The translations under genes and the position numbers were made by a program. The notes beneath the pieces are model-generated. The model saw only the letters and a list, made by a program, of their open reading frames with translations. It ran no database searches and had not been told where the DNA came from. A DNA stretch of 5,435 bases from Acidobacteriaceae bacterium (GTDB lineage Bacteria; Acidobacteriota; Terriglobia; Bryobacterales; Bryobacteraceae), in contig JAFAZU010000195.1 of the NCBI GenBank assembly GCA_019239585.1, positions 1-5,435 of the forward strand, written 5' to 3'. Shown here in pieces: positions 1 through 5,435 of this stretch. The stretch's first letter is position 1. Each line of letters begins with the position of its first letter.

Positions 1-800
1 TGCACGGAATCCTTGACGGTAGCGATGTCACTCAGCTTGACGGCTGCGCCATTGCGGTAATCGACGATAACCGGCGCATAATCCGCCGCATGCATGAGCT
101 GGTCGTTGGCGCTAAGCAGCCAAGTCCGCTGACCATCGGTAATGGAACCTTTCGCCTCATTGGAGGTTTGTGAACTGATAGCCGTTCGAATATTTTCAAG
201 CTGCAGGCCAAAGTTGTTAATTTGCGCCGGATTTACATCAACTCGAACAGCTGGGGCAGAGCTGCCGCCCGCAACCACCTGACCCACGCCGCGAATCTGA
301 GAAATGCGCTGTAGCAAAATAGTGGAAGCAACATCATAAAGCGCGCTCGGCGGTAGCTTGTCCGACGTCAGCGCAATAATCATAATGGGCGAATCAGCAG
401 GATTGACCTTGCGATAGGTAGGATTCTGCTGCAAATCTGTGGGCAGATAGCCGCGAGCAGCATTAATCGCCGCTTCTACATCGCGTGCGGCGGCATCGAT
501 ATTGCGGCTGAGGTCGAATTGAAGCGTGACGCTGGTTTGACCGAGGCTGCTGGAGGAGGTCATCTCCGTGACGCCCGCAATACGCCCAAACTGACGTTCC
601 AGCGGTGTAGCGACAGAAGATGCCATGATCTCCGGGCTGGCTCCGGCCAATGACGCCTGAACCGATATGGTGGGAAAATCAACTTGCGGCAATGGTGAGA
701 CCGGCAGAAGTCGAAAGGCGACGGCGCCTGCCAATGCCACGGCTACGGTCAACAGTGTTGTAGCGACCGGCTTTTTGATAAATGGCGATGATAGGCTCAC
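1..800 (-). CDS. mdtC: MdtC-type RND multidrug efflux permease, N-terminal part (runs off the left edge)
   Basis: Inner-membrane proton-driven exporter subunit of the HAE1/RND family; in E. coli MdtC joins MdtB in a mixed trimer fed by the adaptor MdtA. Only 266 codons are present, of about 1025 expected. Visible parts are a short cytoplasmic start, TM1 (about residues 11-33), then the first porter subdomains. The MdtC character is clear by recall: LLPVSPLPQVDFP (31-43), GASPEIMASSVATPLERQFG (53-72), MTSSSSLG (80-87), YRKVNPADSPIM (129-140) and SANDQL (230-235). These are closer to E. coli MdtC than to MdtB, whereas the neighbour matches MdtB. The start is a GTG at 800-798, seven bases after an AGGAG; the first in-frame ATG is only at codon 59, inside the conserved porter domain, so it cannot be the start. 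The gap to the mdtB stop is 2 bp. The proton-relay residues lie beyond the window and cannot be checked. Confidence 0.95.
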   Translation of the reverse strand, partial: MSLSSPFIKKPVATTLLTVAVALAGAVAFRLLPVSPLPQVDFPTISVQASLAGASPEIMASSVATPLERQFGRIAGVTEMTSSSSLGQTSVTLQFDLSRNIDAAARDVEAAINAARGYLPTDLQQNPTYRKVNPADSPIMIIALTSDKLPPSALYDVASTILLQRISQIRGVGQVVAGGSSAPAVRVDVNPAQINNFGLQLENIRTAISSQTSNEAKGSITDGQRTWLLSANDQLMHAADYAPVIVDYRNGAAVKLSDIATVKDSV

Positions 801-802
801 GC

Positions 803-3800
803 TTAATCTCCTGCCGCAGGCGCTGGCTGCATTCCCGTTTCGGGCCGCTGGCGATTCCGGAATGCGGTAAACTTCGCGGCAATTCTGTCAAAAAACAAAT
901 AAATAACGGGTGTGGTGTAAAGCGTAAGAAGCTGGCTTAACGTTAAACCGCCGATAATTGTGATACCGAGCGGCCGGCGCAACTCAGACCCGGTTCCATG
1001 TCCGAAAGCCAGCGGAACCGCGCCTAGCAATGCCGCCATGGTGGTCATCATGATGGGACGGAAGCGTAGCAGGGAAGCTTGATAAATCGAGTCGTGGGGC
1101 GATTTGCCCTCTTTGCGCTCGGCTTCTAGCGCAAAGTCAATAATCATGATGGCGTTCTTCTTCACAATTCCGATGAGTAGTACAATGCCGATAATCGCGA
1201 CAACAGTAAGCTCTTCGCGGCAGATCATTAATGCCAGCAATGCACCGATACCGGCGGAGGGCAGGGTAGACAGAATGGTAATCGGGTGAATGTAACTTTC
1301 GTACAGCACTCCTAGCACGATATACACGGTGACCAGCGCTGCCAGGATCAGCAGCGGCTCATTCGTGAGAGAAGCGATAAAGGCCTCCGCTGTGCCCTGA
1401 AACGAAGTTTGCATGGCTGGCGGCGCGGATAGTTCCTTCTCCACTTGTCTGATAGCGTCGACGGCCTCGCCCAATGATGTGCGATTTGCCAGATTAAACG
1501 ACACGGTTGTTGCCGGGAACTGACCGATATGACTGATCAGAATTGGCGTGGATGAGTTTGAGGCGGAAGTAAATGTACTGAGCGGTACAGGCTGCCCGCT
1601 GCTGGACCGAATGTAAATGTCCTGCAGGTTCTTCGGATGGTTGCGGAATTGAGGCTGTACTTCCAGAATGACGTGATACTGATTGAGTTGAGTAAACAAA
1701 GTGGACACCTGGCGCTGTCCGAAGGAGTCATAAAGGGTATCGTCGATGTTTTGTGTATTGATACCGACGCGCATAGCGGTTTGCCGGTCAATGTTGATGG
1801 ATGCTTGCAGCCCGTGTGTTTGCAGATCGCTCGCCACATCGGCCAATTGCGGCAAAGTTTTTAACTTGTCAACAAATTGTGCGGTGTAACGGGACAGCTC
1901 GCTGTAGTCAGGATCTTCCAGGCTGTATTGATACTGGGTTCTGCTGACGATGTCTTCGACCGTGAGATCCTGCACCGGTTGCATGTACAGCACAATGCCG
2001 TCGACTTTGGCGAGTTCCGGCTTCAGGCGGCGAATGATGTCCGAGGCGTTGATCTTGCGATCCTCAATGGCTTTTAAATTGATCTGAATGCGCCCGCTGT
2101 TCATGGTGGTGTTGGTGGCATCCACACCAATGAACGACGAAAGGCTTTCGACGGCAGGATCTTTTAAAATGATCCTCGCCAGTTGCTGCTGCAGCTTTGC
2201 CATCTCATTAAACGAAATGCTCTGGTCCGCTTCCGATACACCTTGGATCACGCCGGTATCCTGCACCGGAAAGAACCCTTTCGGGACAATCATGTACAAG
2301 TAAACGGTCAGAATCAAGGTCGCTAACGCTACCAGCAGCGTCGCAGGTTGATGACGTAATACCCATTCAAGTGTTCTGCCGTAAAAGGCAATCGTCCTTT
2401 CGAAAACCTGTTCGGATGCTCTGTAAAACCGCCCTTCCGAGCCCGGTTTTTTATGCCGTAAAAGTTTCGCGCAAAGCATGGGAGTGAGCGTCAGAGAAAC
2501 AGCCGCCGAGATCACGATGGTCACGGCCAGCGTAACGGCGAACTCACGGAACAAACGGCCTGTGATATCGCCCATAAACAATAAGGGGATCAACACCGCA
2601 ATCAGCGAAACCGTGAGCGAAACAATGGTGAAACCAATCTGCTCTGCACCCTTTAACGCTGCATCCAAAGGCTTCTCGCCCTCCTCGATGTAGCGCATGA
2701 TGTTCTCGATCATTACAATGGCGTCATCCACCACAAAGCCGGTAGAGATAGTGAGAGCCATCAGCGTCAGGTTGTTCAGGCTATAGCCCAGCAGATACAT
2801 CGCCCCAAACGTTCCTACCAATGAAAGCGGCACCGCTACACTGGGGATAAAAGTCGCAGCCAGATTCCGCAGGAAAACAAAGATCACCGCAACGACCAGA
2901 GCAATACAAAGCATCAGTTCGAACTCAACATCCGCAACCGACGCTCGGACCGTGTTGGTGCGATCGGTCAGGGTAGCAATTTGAATTGAAGAAGGAATGG
3001 TGGCGCGCAGCCGAGGCAGCAGCGTCTTGACGCGGTCCACGACCTGAATAATGTTGGCGCCCGGCTGCCGCTGAATATTCACAATTACCGCAGGCGTGTC
3101 GTTCATCCAGGCAGCCTGTTTCGTGTTCTCGATGCCGTCAACAATTTTGGCAATGTCCTTCAGCATGACGGGCGCGCCGTTCCGGTAAGCCACAATAACC
3201 TGGTTATAATCTTTGGCGCTTAATAGCTGGTCATTGGCGTTGATCTGAAAGCCTTGGTTCGGGCCATCAAAACTACCCTTCGCCGAATCGAGACTGGTGG
3301 CTGTGATGGCAGTACGGACATCTTCAAGATTTAGTCCATACGAAGCAATCTGCGTCGGGTCTACCTGGATGCGCACGGCCGGCTTCTGACCGCCACTAAT
3401 TGTCACCGCGCCCACGCCGCTCAATTGTGAAATCTTTTGCGCCAGCCGCGTATCAGCAAAGTCTTCCACCTGTTGCAATGGAAGCTTCTTGGATGTTAAA
3501 GCCAGCGTCATGATGGGAGCATCCGCCGGATTGGTTTTGCTGTAAATCGGCGGCATTGGCAAATTTGTGGGAAGAAAACTTTGTGCTGCGTTGATTGCCG
3601 CTTGCACTTCCTGTTCCGCCACATCGATATTCAGGCTGAGAACAAATTGCAGCGTAATAATTGATGCACCATCCGAGCTGGTGGAGAGCATCTGGTTCAG
3701 TCCCGGCACTTCGCCTAATTGCCGCTCCAGGGGCGCAGTTACGGAAGACGCCACGACGGACGGACTCGCGCCGGGGTAGAACGTGACTACCTGCATGGTA

Positions 3801-3928
3801 GGGTAGTCTACTTCGGGCAGCGCCGACACAGGTAACTGTTTATACGCAACAATGCCGACCAACAGGATCGCAGCCATCAGCAAAGAAGTAGCGATGGGCC
3901 GCAGAATAAACGGGCGGGATGGGTTCAT
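803..3928 (-). CDS. mdtB: MdtB-type RND multidrug efflux permease, complete
   Basis: Proton/drug antiporter of the inner membrane (HAE1 family), 1041 aa against 1040 for E. coli MdtB. Order of parts: TM1 (about 10-30), first periplasmic porter region (about 40-330), TM2-TM6 (about 336-487), a cytoplasmic amphipathic linker (about 491-526), TM7 (about 529-548), second porter region (about 560-855), TM8-TM12 (about 857-1012), then a short polar tail. Proton-relay residues are all present by alignment to AcrB from memory: Asp401-Asp402 in GFVVDDAIVMIEN (TM4), Lys924 in GIVKKNAIM (TM10), and Arg955 and Thr962 in RFRPIMMTT (TM11). MdtB-like signatures include LPVSALPEVDYPT, ITLQF, SRTQYQYSL, FGQRQVST and YIVLGVLYES. 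The ATG overlaps the mdtA stop by 4 bp; only a weak AGG sits 10 bases upstream, so its translation probably depends on ribosomes finishing mdtA. No frameshift or missing key residue is seen. Confidence 0.97.
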   Translation of the reverse strand: MNPSRPFILRPIATSLLMAAILLVGIVAYKQLPVSALPEVDYPTMQVVTFYPGASPSVVASSVTAPLERQLGEVPGLNQMLSTSSDGASIITLQFVLSLNIDVAEQEVQAAINAAQSFLPTNLPMPPIYSKTNPADAPIMTLALTSKKLPLQQVEDFADTRLAQKISQLSGVGAVTISGGQKPAVRIQVDPTQIASYGLNLEDVRTAITATSLDSAKGSFDGPNQGFQINANDQLLSAKDYNQVIVAYRNGAPVMLKDIAKIVDGIENTKQAAWMNDTPAVIVNIQRQPGANIIQVVDRVKTLLPRLRATIPSSIQIATLTDRTNTVRASVADVEFELMLCIALVVAVIFVFLRNLAATFIPSVAVPLSLVGTFGAMYLLGYSLNNLTLMALTISTGFVVDDAIVMIENIMRYIEEGEKPLDAALKGAEQIGFTIVSLTVSLIAVLIPLLFMGDITGRLFREFAVTLAVTIVISAAVSLTLTPMLCAKLLRHKKPGSEGRFYRASEQVFERTIAFYGRTLEWVLRHQPATLLVALATLILTVYLYMIVPKGFFPVQDTGVIQGVSEADQSISFNEMAKLQQQLARIILKDPAVESLSSFIGVDATNTTMNSGRIQINLKAIEDRKINASDIIRRLKPELAKVDGIVLYMQPVQDLTVEDIVSRTQYQYSLEDPDYSELSRYTAQFVDKLKTLPQLADVASDLQTHGLQASINIDRQTAMRVGINTQNIDDTLYDSFGQRQVSTLFTQLNQYHVILEVQPQFRNHPKNLQDIYIRSSSGQPVPLSTFTSASNSSTPILISHIGQFPATTVSFNLANRTSLGEAVDAIRQVEKELSAPPAMQTSFQGTAEAFIASLTNEPLLILAALVTVYIVLGVLYESYIHPITILSTLPSAGIGALLALMICREELTVVAIIGIVLLIGIVKKNAIMIIDFALEAERKEGKSPHDSIYQASLLRFRPIMMTTMAALLGAVPLAFGHGTGSELRRPLGITIIGGLTLSQLLTLYTTPVIYLFFDRIAAKFTAFRNRQRPETGMQPAPAAGD
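808..812 (-). promoter_or_regulatory. Shine-Dalgarno site of the mdtC-like gene
   Basis: AGGAG on the minus strand with a 7-base spacer before the GTG start at 800. It lies within the last codons of the mdtB-like gene. It decides the otherwise unmarked GTG start and is the best ribosome binding site of the three genes in the window. Confidence 0.85.
3925..3928 (-). other. ATGA stop/start overlap joining mdtA and mdtB
   Basis: On the minus strand the four bases read ATGA, so the TGA stop of the adaptor gene shares bases with the ATG of the permease gene. Only a weak AGG (3939-3941) with a 10-base spacer precedes this ATG. The arrangement is typical of termination-reinitiation coupling; that it works this way here is inference. 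Confidence 0.85.
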
Positions 3929-5268
3929 TTCGGTTGGACCTGCTGCTGGTTCTGCCCACTCTGTGCGTTTGTATTAAGCTGCACATTAGCGCGGCCACTC
4001 TCCCGCTGCTCCGTGGCTGTCTGAGTGCCCTGCGGGTTGTGCAGATTTTCCGTTGCAGCTGACGACTGACGAACCGATATTTTCACGCCGTCCTGTAACC
4101 GGTCAAAGCCGTCGATCACCAGCTTTTCACCCGGTTTTACGCCTGTTACCGCCGCCGTGTTTCCATTTGTGGTTGCCACATTAACATCACGAGATTGCAC
4201 CGTGTTATTTGGATTGACTACGTAAACAAAGGCAATGTCGTTGTTGCGCTGAATGGCGGCCGTGGGGATTAGATTGACATCGTGCAGCGTCTTTACTAGC
4301 AACCGTGCATTGATAAACTCATTCGGGAACAGTCGCCCATCTTTGTTGGCAAAGGAGGCGCGCACCCGAACCGTTCCCGTTGTAACATCGATGGTGTTGT
4401 CAATCGTGAGAACCGTGCCTTGCGCCAGTTCATGCTGGTCGGAACGGTCGAGTGCGTCAACCCGCAGCTTATGTCCCGCGCGCATCTGGGTGACGATTTC
4501 ATTCAAATAGTCTTCCGCTACCGTAAAAATCACAGTAATCGGCTGGAGCTGTGTGATGGTCAGCAAGCCTGTCGTGCCGTTCGCCTGCACGATATTGCCG
4601 GGGTCTACCAGGCGTAAACCGACGCGCCCATCAATCGGCGCTGTAATGCGCGTGTAGTCGTAATTGACCTTAGCGGCATCCAGATTGCCCTGATCGATCT
4701 TGACTACGCCTTCATCCTGCTCTACTGTCGCCTGCTGGGTAGCCAATGTTTGTTCCGGGATCGCCTTTTGGGCGTAGATCATCTTGTAGCGGTCCAGGTC
4801 AAGATAGGCATTTTTCAGTACAGCCCGGTCCCTCGCCAACTGCCCTTCCGCTTGCGTGAGCGCCGCTTGATAAGGACGCGGATCGATCTCGGCCAGTAGA
4901 TCGCCCTTATGAACAATCTGGCCCTCCCGGTAATGCACGCCCACCAATTGGCCAACGACCCGACTGGTGACCGTGACGGTATAAACAGGAGTTACCGTTC
5001 CCAGGGCATTAATGTAGACGCCCATAGTGCCCTGTTCCACTGACGCTACGCCGACAGGGACAGCGCCGCCTGCGCCCCGGCCCTGTCGGCCGCTTCCACC
5101 TTTGCCACCCTCCGATCCCGCTTTTTGCGACCGTTGCGACAGGAGAAATGTGGCGCCGAGCACCGTCAGGAGAAGAGCAGCCAGAATGGCCCAATGCCGC
5201 TTTTTGCGCGGCTGCGAAGGAGGTGTATCGGAAGATTGCACGCCCTTAGTATGAGTTCCTAGAGGCAT
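3925..5268 (-). CDS. mdtA: MdtA-type periplasmic adaptor (membrane fusion protein), complete
   Basis: Periplasmic adaptor that links the RND permeases to an outer-membrane TolC-type channel; 447 aa against 415 for E. coli MdtA. Parts in order: basic cytoplasmic stretch (RKKRH, 21-25), a single membrane segment (about 26-44), a Gly-rich linker (51-68), first lipoyl half (about 95-130, with GQLVGVHYREGQIVHKGDLL), an alpha-helical hairpin (about 132-200), second lipoyl half (about 203-228, with RITAPIDGRVGLRLVDPGN), beta-barrel (about 235-325, with DNTIDVTTGTVRVRASF and FPNEFINARL), membrane-proximal domain (about 330-400), and a polar Gln/Asn-rich tail (about 403-447). There is no lipobox cysteine, so it should be anchored by the N-terminal segment, not by lipid. 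The ATG at 5268 is the first start after an in-frame TAG at 5277-5279. No good Shine-Dalgarno precedes it; a GTG at 5241 (codon 10) is an alternative start. Confidence 0.96.
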   Translation of the reverse strand: MPLGTHTKGVQSSDTPPSQPRKKRHWAILAALLLTVLGATFLLSQRSQKAGSEGGKGGSGRQGRGAGGAVPVGVASVEQGTMGVYINALGTVTPVYTVTVTSRVVGQLVGVHYREGQIVHKGDLLAEIDPRPYQAALTQAEGQLARDRAVLKNAYLDLDRYKMIYAQKAIPEQTLATQQATVEQDEGVVKIDQGNLDAAKVNYDYTRITAPIDGRVGLRLVDPGNIVQANGTTGLLTITQLQPITVIFTVAEDYLNEIVTQMRAGHKLRVDALDRSDQHELAQGTVLTIDNTIDVTTGTVRVRASFANKDGRLFPNEFINARLLVKTLHDVNLIPTAAIQRNNDIAFVYVVNPNNTVQSRDVNVATTNGNTAAVTGVKPGEKLVIDGFDRLQDGVKISVRQSSAATENLHNPQGTQTATEQRESGRANVQLNTNAQSGQNQQQVQPK

Positions 5269-5281
5269 CGCTCGCTACTGC

Positions 5282-5357
5282 CGAAAGAGCTAAGAACCGC
5301 TATGCCATTTGGCATACTACAGGTCCAGTAACATCAGCAGAAGTACCAGCTCTTTCG
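5282..5357. repeat. Perfect 10-bp inverted repeat enclosing the palindrome
   Basis: CGAAAGAGCT at 5282-5291 and its exact reverse complement AGCTCTTTCG at 5348-5357, with 56 bp between them that contain the 16-bp palindrome. The left arm ends 13 bp before the mdtA-type start and the right arm touches the -10-like box. Either two separated binding sites or a long-range RNA helix closing over the leader is possible. Confidence 0.5.
5301..5316. repeat. 16-bp palindrome, candidate operator or leader hairpin
   Basis: Perfect 7-bp arms TATGCCA / TGGCATA around a 2-bp centre, ending 32 bp before the mdtA-type ATG. Size and symmetry fit the binding site of a dimeric repressor such as a TetR- or MarR-type protein, common near RND operons. 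As RNA it would form a 6-bp stem with a 4-base loop. No regulator gene is visible, so the binding partner is unknown. Confidence 0.5.
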
Positions 5358-5362
5358 TTATA
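5357..5362 (-). promoter_or_regulatory. Possible -10 box (TATAAC)
   Basis: TATAAC on the minus strand differs from the sigma-70 consensus at one base. It would put the transcript start near 5350 and give a leader of about 80 bases. The hexamers 16 to 18 bp further upstream do not resemble TTGACA, so this is a weak call. Confidence 0.3.
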
Positions 5363-5385
5363 CTTGAAACGAATCACTATCAGTA

Positions 5386-5435
5386 GTGCGCGCTTCTTCT
5401 CGATTGCTTTGTGCTCTTCTGGCTTTGTGCCTCGG
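5386..5435 (+). CDS. Possible start of a divergent gene with a signal-peptide-like N-terminus (runs off the right edge)
   Basis: From a GTG at 5386 the plus strand reads MRASSRLLCALLALCLG, a basic start followed by a hydrophobic run as in an exported protein. Only 16 full codons are visible, there is no Shine-Dalgarno site, and a second plus frame from a TTG at 5364 also reads open with a basic-then-hydrophobic pattern. This is a hint only; the stretch may be plain intergenic DNA. Confidence 0.12.
   Translation, partial: MRASSRLLCALLALCL

Larger units (their letters stand above)
5269..5435 (-). promoter_or_regulatory. Leader/promoter region upstream of the mdtABC-type operon
   Basis: 167 bp with no convincing gene. 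It must hold the control region of the operon unless transcription starts outside the window. It contains a -10-like box, a 16-bp palindrome and a nested 10-bp inverted repeat, each listed separately. No good -35 box and no Shine-Dalgarno sequence are recognised. A minus-strand frame is open from the right edge to a TAG at 5300-5302 (44 codons), which is short enough to occur by chance and resembles no family I know. Confidence 0.6.

Noticed and set aside
679..891. Minus-strand open frame of 70 codons across the mdtB/mdtC junction
   Set aside because: It overlaps the end of mdtB and the start of mdtC in another frame, and both of those are clear family members; the product is arginine-rich with no recognisable domain.
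1..3928. The two permease genes as a recent tandem duplication
   Set aside because: Over the shared first 266 codons they agree at only about half of the residues by eye, and each resembles a different E. coli protein (MdtB or MdtC), so the split is ancient and normal for this operon type.
5027..5254. Plus-strand open frame of 75 codons rich in Pro and Arg
   Set aside because: It is the antisense shadow of the Gly-rich linker and N-terminus of the adaptor gene; the Pro runs are simply the reverse complement of Gly codons.
5375..5388. Short inverted repeat CACTA / TAGTG with a 4-bp centre
   Set aside because: Five-base arms are expected by chance in a region of this size and do not extend.
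5300..5434. Minus-strand open frame of 44 codons from the right edge to a TAG at 5300-5302, possibly the end of an upstream gene
   Set aside because: An open run of this length is not rare by chance at this base composition, the translation resembles no family I recognise, and it would include the -10-like box and both the palindrome and one repeat arm.

Overview
The window is the front part of an mdtABC-type efflux operon, read entirely on the minus strand. It comes from a Gram-negative bacterium, since the encoded machine spans the inner membrane and periplasm. Base composition is about half G+C. The proteins look like the MdtABC sets of Acidobacteria and Proteobacteria. I lean weakly towards an acidobacterium, but nothing in the window proves it.

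Layout from right to left, which is the direction of transcription: 5435-5269 is a non-coding leader/promoter region with a weak -10-like box and two nested inverted repeats. 5268-3925 is a complete periplasmic adaptor (MdtA type, 447 aa). 3928-803 is a complete RND permease (MdtB type, 1041 aa). 800-1 is the first 266 codons of a second, different RND permease (MdtC type), which runs off the left edge. The mdtC-like start is a GTG, found by translating the region and supported by a well-placed Shine-Dalgarno sequence inside the end of mdtB.

The genes are packed tightly: mdtA and mdtB overlap by 4 bp (ATGA) and mdtB and mdtC are 2 bp apart, so this is one co-translated unit. In the family, MdtB and MdtC form a mixed trimer that uses the proton gradient to push drugs, bile salts and other amphiphiles through MdtA to a TolC-type outer membrane channel. 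No channel gene or regulator gene is visible here.

I see no new biological system in the coding part, which is a well-known transporter family with its key residues intact. The least ordinary part is the 167-bp leader. It has a 16-bp palindrome nested inside a perfect 10-bp inverted repeat, no clear ribosome binding site for mdtA, and possibly the edge of a divergent gene.
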